Shown here piece after piece: positions 10,428 through 20,831 of a stretch of 64,000 nt of DNA. Positions within the stretch are counted from its first letter, which is position 1; the number at the start of each line of letters is the position of its first letter. The stretch is from positions 122,001-186,000 of the forward strand of contig JBAKBP010000755.1 of assembly GCA_037953745.1 (NCBI GenBank). Direction: 5' to 3'. This DNA comes from Lithodes maja. Taxonomy: Eukaryota > Arthropoda > Malacostraca > Decapoda > Lithodidae. The position numbers were made by a program, and so were the translations under genes. The notes under the pieces were generated by a model. That model ran no database searches. It saw only the letters and a list, made by a program, of their open reading frames with translations, and was not told where the DNA came from.

Positions 10428-12557
10428 CTATCTCTATCTATCTATTGCCTGATGCCGTGATCCCCGAAGGGGTGGCCACGAACGAACCGCCCCCATGCAC
10501 CTCTGTCCCCAGTCAGTCGACGCCCCTCCCCCCAACCAGCACCGCCTTCATTCATGTAGTTCCTCACTCCATCCTTCCACCTCATATTCGGTCTACCTCT
10601 CCCCCTCTGTCCCTCCACCTCGCTCTCGTACACCCTCTTAGTCATTCTCTCGCTTTCCATACGTTCCATATGGCCGAACCATCTCAAGTTGTTCCTTTTC
10701 ACACTTTCCAGCACATCTACCTCCACACCACACCTCCTTCTTACTTCCTCATTAGTCTGTCTATCCCTCCATGTAATTCCGCACGCACTCCTTAAGTAAT
10801 TCATTTCCACTGCTCTCACTCTTGGTCTGAGTCTCTCAACCAACGTCCATGCTTCGCTTCCGTAAGTCAGTGTCGGGATTACCACACTGTCATGCAAGGA
10901 CTTCTTCACTTCCATACTGACCACCCTATTTCTTGTTACTGCTTTTAGCGTTCCTACAACCCTCTTCCCCTGTTGTACCCTCTCCCGCACCTCTTCATCC
11001 ATAGTCCCATCTTTACTCAACACACTGCCCAGATACTTAAAAGAGTTGACGATCTCCATAGCCTGACCGTTCAGCTTCACCTCACACTCTGTGACTTCAC
11101 CCCTTTCGAAGACCATAACCTTGCTCTTCCCCGTATTTACCTTCAAATTCCGTTTTTCGCACACTGTTCCAAACTCATTTACCAGACCCTGCAACTCCCA
11201 TTCATTATCACTCATCAGAACTGTATCATCCGCAAACAGCAGTATAGGTAGCTTCCACTCAATTCCCTCCCTTTTCAGCGATACACCAACATCCACTGCT
11301 CTTGATAGTATTTCTTTCATAACTCCATCCATATATACAGTAAACAACCACGGGGACATCACACACCCCTGTTTCAAACCAACATTCAGGTCAAAGAACT
11401 CGCTCTGCTCACTCTCCACACGTACTGCCACCTTTGCACCCTCATACATGCTCTTCACTGCTTTCAGCAACTTGCCCTCTACTCCGTATATTCTAAGTAC
11501 TTTCCACAAACCTTCTCTATCCACTCTGTCATAGGCCTTCTCCAAGTCCATAAAGGCAACATACACCTTTTGTTTCTTCTCCAGATACTTCTCCACAACA
11601 CAATTCAGGGTAAAAATCTGATCTACACATCCTCTTCCCTTCCTAAAGCCTCCCTGCTCGTCGCCTATCCATTTCTCCGTTCTCACTCTCACTCTCTCAA
11701 TCACTACCCTACTGTATACCTTCCCTACTACGCTTAGAAGACATATTCCTCGGTGGTTACCACACACTCCTCTTTCCCCTTTGCCCTTATATAGGGGGAC
11801 TATTATGCCAGTCTTCCAGTCATCGGGTGCACTCCCCTTCTCCCATGCTAGTTTGCACATTTTCCATACCCATTCTATCACTATCTCACCACCATACCTC
11901 AACATTTCCCCACACACTCCATCTGTTCCTGGTGCTTTCCCCAACTTCACTCTTTTCATGGCTTCCCACACTTCTGACCTCCTGATCCCCACCTCCTCCT
12001 CCACTACTTCTCTTCTTCTCCCTCCCATACCATATCCAGCTATGTTTGCTGGCTCTTCATTCCTTTCATTTAGCAACTCACTGAAGTACTCCCTCCATCT
12101 TTCGACTCTCTCTTGCTTCTCGGCTAGCATTCTCCCATTCTTATCTTTCACACCCTTACTGTTTCCCTTGCTACCTTCCCTAACTTTCTTGACTTCTTTC
12201 CAGAACAGTTTCTTACTCTCCCTCCATTTTACACTCAGATTCCTTCCAAATTCCTCATCTACTCTTCTCTTACTTTCCTTCACTACTCTCTTCACCACCC
12301 TCTTACTCTCCACGTACCTCGCTCGTTTCTGTCTCTCGGAATCTTCATTCCCTCTACTACCCAACCACTCTCTATATGCTTTCTTCTTTTCTTCCACAGC
12401 TATTCTTACCTCTTCTGTCCACCATGCTGTACCTTTCACTCCCCTCCCTCTTCTTCTCACTCCACACACCTCCTCACATGCTGCACATATCTCATCCTTA
12501 AACACCTTGCTCATCTCCTCCACTTCCTCCATAACTTCCAGGTTATATGAAATATAT
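10428..12557 (-). mobile_element. 5'-truncated LINE inserted into another LINE
   Basis: The insert is bounded by an 11-bp target duplication GAAATATCCAT (10417-10427 and 12558-12568). On the minus strand its 3' end is a short GATA-type simple repeat following directly on the stop codon, and the 5' end is truncated within the ORF. These are classical features of target-primed reverse transcription. Confidence 0.8.
10442..12557 (-). CDS. LINE endonuclease/RT polyprotein, C-terminal ~700 aa, uninterrupted
   Basis: About 705 codons are open on the minus strand. The N-terminal part is a Lys/Arg/Glu-rich linker typical of the region between endonuclease and reverse transcriptase. The RT follows, with GKAPGTDGVCGEML, IIVPLYKGKG, GGFRKGRGCVDQIF, AFMDLEKAYDRVD, GLKQGCVMSPWLF and the catalytic FADD in LLFADDTVLM. 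After it come LTYGSEAWTL and NNLRWFGHMERM, segments seen in RTE-like LINEs. The protein ends immediately before the GATA tail. The apurinic endonuclease is lost by 5' truncation, so this copy cannot move itself, but lack of stops suggests recent insertion. The exact clade is uncertain. Confidence 0.85.
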
Positions 12558-12960
12558 GAAATATCCATGCATAGATAAATAGCTGGTTAACAAACAGAAA
12601 ACAGAGAGTGGTAATACACTGAATATTCTGACTAGACTGACTGGTAGCCAGTTTATAGTGGAGTGCCTCAGGGATCGGTCCTGGTGCCAGTTTTGTTTCT
12701 TGTCTATATACAGTAAATTATATTGATATAGGACTGAAAAACATCATCTCAAAACTCGCTTATGACACACATATATGAAACTCAGTATTTACCGAAGAAG
12801 ACAGAATAAACTACAATCAGATTTAAATATATAGTTATATGGTCAGAAAAGTGGCAGATGCCATTCAATGTTGATAAATGTGAGGTATTACAAATCGGTA
12901 TTAAAAACAAATATGAATACAAGATGGAAGACTAACCAATACAAGTCCTAGCTGGACTAT
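12558..12960 (+). pseudogene. CR1-like LINE reverse transcriptase, right fragment
   Basis: Continues the fragment at 10305-10427 after the nested LINE. Broken frames encode AGWLTNRKQRV, then SGVPQGSVL followed by PVLFLVYI, then MPFNVDKCEVLQIG, the usual order in CR1-like RTs. The catalytic YADD region is frameshifted and stops are present, so the host LINE is dead. Confidence 0.7.
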
Positions 12961-13047
12961 ATAGGTCCGTGCGCCCGTGTTACCTCTGAGGCGCGCGGAC
13001 GCACAAGATGAAATGTATATATAAAAGGGTTTTGTTACGGACTAGAG

Positions 13048-13451
13048 CAGTGGTCCGCAACTCTTAAAGCTAGAAGAGCCATTTTTGTAAGTTTCATAAA
13101 GAAAACTGTATTGCCGGAGCCGCAATACAAAAATGGTCTCATCAACCGAAATCTACACTACTTCAGAAATAAGAGAATATACCCTACTTTTGAACTAAAC
13201 AATTTATAGTAATATTGTTCCATATACTGATTTTCTCAAGATTAGCAAAGCCATGGCTCATTTCTAGAGTCATAACGATTCATACCTATAAATCCTTTCG
13301 AAGTTGAATACAAAAATCTAATGTTGCCTTCAATGTGTTATATGATGTCTTTATTTCGAAGGAAGAATTGTTATTTCTGAAGCTTCTGGAGCCACACAAG
13401 TGTCCTGAAAGAGCCACATGCGGCTCCTGAGCCGCAGGTTGCCGACCCCTG
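13048..13451. mobile_element. hAT-like MITE
   Basis: The left end CAGTGGTCCGCAAC and the inverted right end (CAGGGGTCGGCAAC on the minus strand) form terminal repeats with two mismatches. The flanks GACTAGAG (13040-13047) and GCCTAGAG (13452-13459) are 8-bp target duplications differing at one base. An 8-bp duplication and CAG...CTG ends are typical of hAT elements. The interior contains GAGCCGCA/TGCGGCTC motifs common in such MITEs and no transposase. Confidence 0.75.
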
Positions 13452-14589
13452 GCCTAGAGGATAGATTAGAGTATAATTTTTATACATGTGGAAGATCATT
13501 AAATTTGGTTAAAAAATATCTACCAAATTTCGTGAAAATCGTTTCATAACTTTGAGAGCCGCCTACGCTGCCAGAGGTATGCGCTGTTTTGATCGCCTCC
13601 AATATCTAATCACAGCTTACTTGGAGCATATCCTATCTGCTCACCAAATTTCGTTGTCATTGGCTCATAACTTTTGAGATATCTTTGTTACAGACAATCA
13701 GATAAACAGAGGCAAAAACATAACCTCCGTCCAACTTCGTTAGTGGAGGTAACAATGAGGGACACTCTAGAAAGCATGTATCTCTGCCTAAGCTGGCGGA
13801 GGTATGCGGTCTACCGATTGCCTCCTAAATTAAATACTTCTCTCTGGGTACAAATCCTGTCTGCCCACTAAGTTTAGTAAACATCGGTTCATAGCTTTGC
13901 GAGCCGTCTACGCTGGCGGAGAAATGCACTCTACCGATCCCCTCCTAAATTGAATTTCTTCTCCCTTGGTGCATATCCTAGCTGGCCTCCAACTTTCGTG
14001 ACAATATGTTCATAGCTTCGGATAGACAATATCTTGTGTACAGACAAACAAATAAACAAACAGAGGCACACAAATGGAGGCAAACACATAACATCCTACA
14101 ACTTCTTTGGCAGAGGTATTGATAATCATGTGCAGTTGCACGTAACGTATTTCATTAACATCGGATCACATTTTCTGTCACTTCTGCAGAAGGGAACCAA
14201 CAGCGGGGCCCCCTGGGCAAAATTTGAAAATAGGACTCCGACCATTATGTCTAAGAACTAGATGATATTATGTACATGTGTAAGTAAAAATTAGTACAAT
14301 CCCAAAAATATACTTGTTTTCACTTTCCATCACTCCTGTAGAAGAAGGCCTGTGTTGGGGCGCCATGGCCGATATGTTGGATACAATTATTTATTGAAAT
14401 TATACGTATGTACATTATATACAGTATTATATGTGGTTAATAAACCCAAGAATGGCGAGCGTCCTCAATTGAGTCTGAAGTGAGCGAAGGCGAGCATCCT
14501 CATTATGAACCAAGACCTAAATAAAGCCTTTCAAAACATCCCACTGGCACATAAAACAAAGCTACATGTGATTAAGTGAGATAATTCCC

Positions 14590-14922
14590 CTCCATACTTT
14601 CTATCACTCCTCCACATGTGTCCAAACCTCAACCCCCCTTCCCCTCCTTTCCCCCCCCCCCTCAATTATCACCTATTTTTCTTATTCTCCCTTTTATCAG
14701 GTATTTTTTGGCGCAAATTTCCCGCCCGTTGTTTCAGGGTCACTCAGGAAGCAGTTAGAGATCCTAGCAACATAGAGACTTCACTTGCAAGACGGCAGTA
14801 TCGATCGGAAAGTAAGAGAGAGTGGTTATACCGCACGCCGGCTCTTCCCTCCTGATACGATCGGTCGTGAATAATACGTCATTTTCACCCCCAAATACTA
14901 TTTCCACTTGTTTTATTGCTGT

Positions 14923-14965
<43 letters not shown>

Positions 14966-15330
14966 GTTCTTAAAGCTAGCGCATGCTAAGCTAGCTAAGG
15001 AGAGCTCAATAAGGCCGATTAGGCGTATTTCCATTGGGGTCCTGTACTACTACCCCATCCCTTTGCTCATGAGGGATGGTAACGACTCAGTGCTTGTGAA
15101 AAATCTTTAATGCGCCGAGCGTGGGCGCGAACCGGGGCCTTCTGGGTGGAAGTCCGAGACGCTAGTCACTACACCAAGCGAGCCGCTGTTACATGTTCAT
15201 AGCTTCATATTAAACGTAAAATAGGCGCATATGAATAAGTAATAACGATATTTATGGTAAAATTACTATTTACGGCGGGAATGAATAAAAATATCTTCGC
15301 CTGGCGGGCACTTTCAAATACCATAGCTAC
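14590..15330. repeat. Dispersed repeat, copy interrupted by a SINE
   Basis: The stretch from ACTTTCTATCACTCC through the C-rich block and ATTATCACCTATTTT to GCGCATATGAATAAGTAATA matches 40455-40880 in inverted orientation. This copy contains the SINE at 14936-15186, which the other lacks. Confidence 0.65.
14936..15186 (-). mobile_element. tRNA-derived SINE
   Basis: On the minus strand the element starts GCGGCTCGCTTGGTGTAGTG, containing an A-box-like TGGTGTAGTGAC, and about 45 bp later GGTTCGCGCCC, a B box: an internal RNA polymerase III promoter derived from a tRNA. It ends in an (ATT)n tail at 14936-14966. TGTTA flanks both sides (14930-14934; 15187-15191). The homologous repeat at 40455-40880 is an empty site, confirming the insertion. 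It would be transcribed by pol III and mobilised by a partner LINE that I cannot identify. Confidence 0.8.
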
Positions 15331-16154
15331 GCGCTTCCCAGGTTAATCACATAGAAATATTCGACCTCATTTTACATCACTCTGTAGAAGGGAGACAGTG
15401 GCGAGGCGCTCTGGGCTAAAGTTGGAAATTGAACTCTGTTATGGTCAAGGAATATATCAGAGTACAGTATACAGTATGTATGTGAATGAAATTGGCAAAG
15501 CAAAGACCCAAAAGACAGCCGATTAAGTTTTCCATCAACTCCTATAGAAGGGGTCCTATAGTTAACCGCCAAGGGCGAAGTATTATATAAGTGCCTTCTT
15601 ACAGCCTGAATAATAAGCTAGAGTCTATGCATATTATGGAGTTCTATGATATATGCCTTAGCAATTTCCCAACAGGTGGCAATTTCATTTGTCACCAATA
15701 CTGCAGAAGGCGCTGATTAGCGGGGCGCCCAGAATAAAATTTAAGAAAAGGGCCCCGTTACGGCCTAGAGCATATATTTGAGTATATGCATGTGTAAGCT
15801 AATTAATTTTGGTTCAGTAATAACCGTTCAGTAATAACCGAGAAGTAGCAAAACAAACTAAGTGTCACACTACTCCAGAAGGTGGCTATTTGGGGGGCTC
15901 CGCCCAGGGCGGAATTGAAACAAAGGGCTCCGTTACGGCAAAGAGGATATATCATTTGTACGCATGCTTAAGATCACTAAATTTGGTTCGGTAAATAACT
16001 GAGAAAATGCAATTTTTACTAAACGTCGTACTAATGCAGAAGGTGGCGATTTCAGGGGCGCCCAGGTCGAAATTAAAAATCTGGGCTATGTTACGGCCTA
16101 GAAAATAGATAAGCGTATATACATGTGAAAAAATCATTACATTTAGTTCATTAA

Positions 16155-16642
16155 CCCCTAACCATCGGGGGCGGACTTAAGTCTGTATCGAAAAACTTGG
16201 ACTATGTGGCGGGGGCGGACTTTAGTCCGTGTGCAATTTTGGCGCAATATTGGTTCTGAGAGAGATACAAGCGACGGGAGGAGCATGGGTTACCTCATGA
16301 CCGCTTGCCACGGCTGCTGTGGACTGACTGAGATGTACTCCACATACATCCACCCTCACTCCCTCGCTACACACGTAATTATATAACGAAATGACCGTAT
16401 TTCAGCGATTTTGCCCTTCGGTTGCACGATCGTTGCAAGACAACCAGTGATCGTAGAAGGATGGTTCTGGTGTCATTGGAAAGCTCAATTATCGCCCTTT
16501 CACGGATACATACTTGTATTATGCTCTGGCTCTTGTTTATGCATGAAAAAGAGCACGGAAACAACGCCATTTATGGTAAAAAAAAAACCCCGCTGGGCGT
16601 GCCGGCACGGTCAAAAATACCGCCTAGGACGCTCGTTGAATG
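16155..16642. mobile_element. TTAA-flanked MITE, family T2 (piggyBac-like)
   Basis: Flanked by TTAA at 16151-16154 and 16643-16646. The left end carries two GACTTAAGTC-type palindromes about 44 bp apart (16174-16183 and degenerate 16218-16227). The body matches 33457-33936 (inverted) and 41221-41693. No coding capacity; presumably moved by a piggyBac transposase encoded elsewhere. Confidence 0.75.
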
Positions 16643-16789
16643 TTAATAACTGAGAAATAGCCTTTTTTAATAAGCGTCGCCCGAACAAGAAGAAGAAGAA
16701 CAATAACAACAATTACATGAGTAAACCCAATAGGTCCTCGCTATGCACGGATCTAAACATCTACTTCATTACTAATATCTAAAAACTTA

Positions 16790-17660
16790 ATAACCTCAGA
16801 GCAATGGGCAGCAGCTGCGAACAAAGCCAATAGAGCATTGAGGTTTATTAAGAGAAATTTTACTTACAAAAATGAGAACATTATAGTACCGTTATACAGA
16901 AACATAGTGAGGCCCCATCTTGAATATGGTGTACAATGTTAGTCTCCTAATCTAAACAAAGAGATTGAGAGACTAGGGTCAGTGCAACGTAGAGACACAA
17001 AGTTAATATCATCCCTAAGAAATATATCATATCATGAAACATTTAACAAAATTTATTTGTTCTCACATAGGAAAAGACGATTGAGAAGTCAATTAATCCA
17101 GTGTTTCAAGATATTAAAGGACTTTGATAAAATTGATGCTGAATCACTGTTCAAAATCAATAAGTAGTTCATCAACTGAGAAAACGGGATGAAAATATGC
17201 CAGGAGGGCCAAATTTGATGTCACAAAGCATATTTTCACCTGAAGTGTAGTTAACGAGTGGACCATATTACCGGGAGAGTGGTGCAATGTAATACAATAG
17301 AATCTTTCAAAAGGAATCTGGACATTCATTTCGAGGACCCTGGAGTAATATAAGTTTACACAAATAATAAACAAGTATAATATAGATACACAAAAAAGGT
17401 TGTCAATAGTAATTATTTTGTTTCCAAGTTCGATCTTTACTATAAATGTCCCGGTAGAAATGTTCTCATTCTACTGGGCACCTTTTTTCCCACCTGAATT
17501 TCATACCGACCATCGGTCGGATTGAGTGGTGGGTGGGGAGAGAGCCCTCTGCTTTGACATCCTTATCTTCCACATAATAGCATTATTTGTTAGAATTAAG
17601 TCCGGAGTGCCTAGTGGGGACCGAAAGGTCTGTGCAGTCTGTGTATCTATGTAACTATAT
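16790..17660 (+). pseudogene. CR1-like LINE, C-terminal RT region and 3' UTR
   Basis: Broken frames encode AANKANRALRFIKRNFTY, VRPHLEYGVQ, SVQRRDTKLISSLRN and RKRRLRSQLIQCFKILK followed by a NTIESFKRNLDIHF segment. This is the usual C-terminus after the reverse transcriptase in CR1-like LINEs. The catalytic RT is absent (5' truncated). The sequence to about 17660 is 3' UTR with a GACCGAAAGGTCTGTGC motif. Confidence 0.75.
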
Positions 17661-17704
17661 CTTTCGCTCTCTCTGTCTTGCTCTCGCTCTCTCTCTCTCT
17701 CCCT

Positions 17705-17893
17705 CTCTTCATTGACAGACTCGAGTCAGTGAAGATTAAAGCGACAAAGCTAATACCATCACTGAGAAACAAACCACATCACCAATTTTTAATAGGGGAG
17801 GCTGAACCTTTGACCCCCAAGTCAGCCTGTATAAGAGTTGTGTTTCTGGCATTATACCATCTTATTATCAATGGAAATAGTAAGACTCGCTGA
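17705..17893 (+). pseudogene. Second CR1-like LINE C-terminal fragment
   Basis: RLESVKIKATKLIPSLRNKP matches the same segment as in the 16790-17660 fragment. It follows a CT-rich tract at 17667-17703. It is a short independent relic. Confidence 0.55.
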
Positions 17894-18459
17894 AAAATCA
17901 GCTCTATGTGCGTGCGCGCGCGAGCGCAGAATTTCATTGCACTATTTGTAAAATCATCTAGTCACTGAAAATTGTTCAAATTTCCCGCAATTTTTGCATG
18001 GCGTATCCTACAAGCATCCCCTACAACGTAGCATTTTCGTTTACCCATATTGAATAATAGAAGGTGCTGACAAAAATATATTATATCATTATTTTTGGGG
18101 TACAGCTGGTTTTGATACCGAAATGGTCAAAACTCAAATTTTTTCGGCAAAACGGCCATTATCTAAACGTACAGGCGTTCCTATATACTCCTATTTATAG
18201 TGTTTAGAAGTGGAATGCATTTGAGCAATACAAAAAAATATAGATGCACTTGTAAGTGCCAATATTATGATCGCTGGCCACTGAAATTCTTAGATTTTCA
18301 GCAGACAAATTTTTTTTGGGGGGGAGATATATTAGTTAGGCCTCTTTAGAGAACGTTTTCTATGATGGCGCGCTCATAGAGGATGGAGTTTTATGACAAA
18401 CTAAACTAAAATTTGCCAGGACCAAGCTTGAGTAAATAATTTCACACCAATTTTTACCA

Positions 18460-19250
18460 AAATCCATGATATTGGGGCCCCCAGAGGGGGGTGCTAGGGA
18501 TGTCATATGGGTGTTTATGCCCTCATATGATCATTTCTATTGCTTACAGAAGCCTTTTAGACAAAAGACACAAACAAAAATTTCTGGTGGCTGCAGGCAA
18601 AATTATTTGTTTTTTGGGGTCGTGGGCGAACACCCGCCCCGGGGGGTTATGGATGCGATATGTTTTTTTGTTCCCTCCTATGCTATTCTCCTATGTTGAA
18701 AGAAGCATTATAGAACAAGAACAAAAATATTTGAAATTTTTATTTCTGGGCTCAGCTGAGGTTCAGCCTCTGTGTTATAATAAACACAAACATATATAGG
18801 TCACATTCAGTTAATCAAGTGCTTAAAAATAATTTGGGCAAGATCAAGTTGATACAAATGTGATGTTCACAATCAATAACAATTCTGAAATTTATGAACA
18901 CCTAATGAAATTAAAAAAGATAAAGGGCGAATCTAGATGTTACAAAATGTTTCTTCACTTACAGTGAGCAAATGCCATGGAATAACATAATGTGGAAGGA
19001 AAAGTGGTGGAGAGCAACACGACTAACAATTTTAATAGGATGTTACAATGTTATCTAGGAAGCTGGACTAATATAGAAAACAAATCATAATGTGTATTTT
19101 AGTGTTTTGCATTTTTCTTTACTTACTAGGCCTATTCGTTTATCAGTAGATTCTTCTTTTTTATTCTGTTAGATTCATTAATCATATATAAGTTTAATGC
19201 CGACCCACAGATCAGTGGTGTTGGTAAGTCGACATAGAGTCTTCTGCATT
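18460..19250 (+). repeat. Imperfect internal repeats and a probable LINE 3' relic
   Basis: Two similar segments at about 18475-18560 and 18620-18700 share a GGATGTCATATGGG...CCCTCATATGATC pattern. From about 18780 broken frames resemble the VVESNTTNNFNRML-type C-terminal end of CR1-like LINEs. Assignment is weak. Confidence 0.35.
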
Positions 19251-20455
19251 ACTGTTAATAAGATGTCTAAGAGAGCGATTGTATACTATATATATGTATA
19301 TTGTCACTCCCAAATGCGTTTGTAGCCTATATCATTTGTGAATGAGTTATAGTTTGCAAGGCCTGTTGTGGAGGGGCCTTGATAGAGGCTAGTAGCTCGC
19401 TATCCCTCTGTTTTTCTTCTCTCGTGGCTAGCAGGACGGCACCTGGAGTCTGTGTTGCCGTCGGGCTAGCACTATAAATTAATTAGTTTATTTAGCCTTG
19501 TGTGATTAATGCAGTTTATCATAAGTTCACACAATGATGACTTATATTCATTTGATTACTTTTGTTGTTATGAGAGCACAGGCTGCCTGAGATAATTACG
19601 TATTCTTGTGACGCCTGGAGCCCTTCCTTGCCACGCAGGGCCCTAGCTCAACTCTCGCTGCTGCAGGAGCTCACTCCAGTCTCGCCTCTCGCTGTAGCAA
19701 CATCATTGCCTGACGTTGTTGGCTTGCTTCTTAGTTTCCCTTTATATACCGCATATTTCTTTTTGTTCATTGTTTGATTGAAGTATAGCAGGGGCTGGAG
19801 TCATATTGAGCATATTGGTTTGTTTCAACATATTTAGTTTAGTATTAATCACTGCATTAATTTCTTCTTTGGCAATCATAGTTTATAGGCTTCTTCACGG
19901 TTTCTGTGCACCTTTCTTCCATTGTTTAACTGCATTGCATATTATTATTACATGTATTTATCCTTTATTATTGAAGGTGGCATTCACAGTGGTTTGGAGG
20001 TATGCTCAAGGGTAGCCTATCCAAACCTACTGGAATGCCAACTATTGTGTTTCATGTCTTAGGATAGTGCTTTAGACTTCCCCCATGTTTCTGCTTTATA
20101 TTATTCCAAATTCCTAAGCGATTGGGCATACTATGAAGTGTCTGGGAGTCTGGCAGTGTTCTGGTGTATTATTTATGTGCAGTTCATAATGTTGGGGTCA
20201 CACATTCACGTATATGCTCCCGTATGCTCCCGTACGAAGGTTTATTGGTAGTTGGCAACCGAATACGTAAAACGTAAGGGCTTAGTACGCAAAACTTAAA
20301 TGAAATTGTGTCTAGTCGTGGGGGTTGGTACGCATGGCGGGTGTAGCCACGCTGGTCTTGTAGGTGGTTGGTGCGGCCAAGGTCGCCCGGTATCCTTTGG
20401 ATTTCGAATCGGATACGGGGCTCGTGCTCACGTATGTAAAAAGTTGGGAATGCAT

Positions 20456-20529
20456 ACGTTTTACCTGTCTAGCTGCTACGTATTATGGGTGCAGCCACGT
20501 AAAACGTAGCAGCTAGACAGGTAAAACGT
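20456..20529. repeat. 26-bp perfect inverted repeat (hairpin) in Harbinger subterminal region
   Basis: The 26-bp arms at 20456-20481 and 20504-20529 are exact reverse complements separated by 22 bp; the left arm begins ACGTTTTACCTGTCTAGC. Both arms include the ACGT and TAAAACGT motifs that recur near this end of the transposon. Confidence 0.9.
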
Positions 20530-20654
20530 AAGTTTCTTCCGCCAATCGTACAATGTTCACGTAAAACGTGAAAGTGAAAGTAAGTCCGGCTGCATCTGGC
20601 AACACCGCCACACTACGTGTTGGCGGGAAAATGCGGCAACGGTGTACGGGGGGG

Positions 20655-20662
20655 TATATAAG
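20655..20662 (+). promoter_or_regulatory. TATA box of the MADF-like gene
   Basis: TATATAAG lies 170 bp upstream of the ATG at 20832. Start near 20685 would exclude upstream in-frame codons, so the ATG at 20832 (context ACCATGC) is preferred as initiator. Confidence 0.6.
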
Positions 20663-20831
20663 CAGCAGCGGGGGACACTCCCGTCATACCTCTCACCACA
20701 CCGGAGCAGCAAACAACAACCCTGCCACCTGCTTGCCACCCTCTTCACCCTGCCCCCCTGCCCTGCTTGCCACCCTTTGCACCCTGCCCTGCCCTGCTTG
20801 TCACCCTCTGCACCCTGCCCTGCCCTGTACC

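Larger units (their letters stand above)
12960..16150. repeat. Old diverged tandem array (~160-170 bp units)
   Basis: A recurring unit contains CACTNCTGCAGAAGG, GGGGCGCCCAGG, a GGGCTCCGTTACGGCCTAGAG segment, a TATATGAGTATATGCATGTG segment and a CATTAAATTTGGTTC segment. Units are visible near 14174, 14330, 15374, 15534, 15696, 15867 and 16025; neighbouring starts at 15696, 15867 and 16025 are 158-171 bp apart. A second unit type at 13480-14120 repeats ACGCTGGCGGAGGTATGCG, CCAAATTTCGTGAAAATCG and GTTCATAACTTT, with a CAGACAAACAAATAAACAAAC tail and GGCGGAGGTAA-type end known from many marine invertebrate repeats. No coding function. A MITE and a SINE-bearing repeat are inserted into the array. 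Confidence 0.65.

Noticed and set aside
10445..12578. Plus-strand frames at 10445-10795, 11091-11534 and 11781-12578
   Set aside because: Shadows of the minus-strand LINE; composition is Ser/Pro/Leu-rich as expected from antisense reading.
14936..15186. A genuine tRNA gene
   Set aside because: A long non-tRNA body and (ATT)n tail follow, no clean cloverleaf is formed, and flanking duplications show a SINE.
20568..20831. In-frame N-terminal extension of the MADF-like gene
   Set aside because: A TATA box at 20655 lies inside it and the sequence is low-complexity Cys/Pro/Leu repeats; the ATG at 20832 is better placed.
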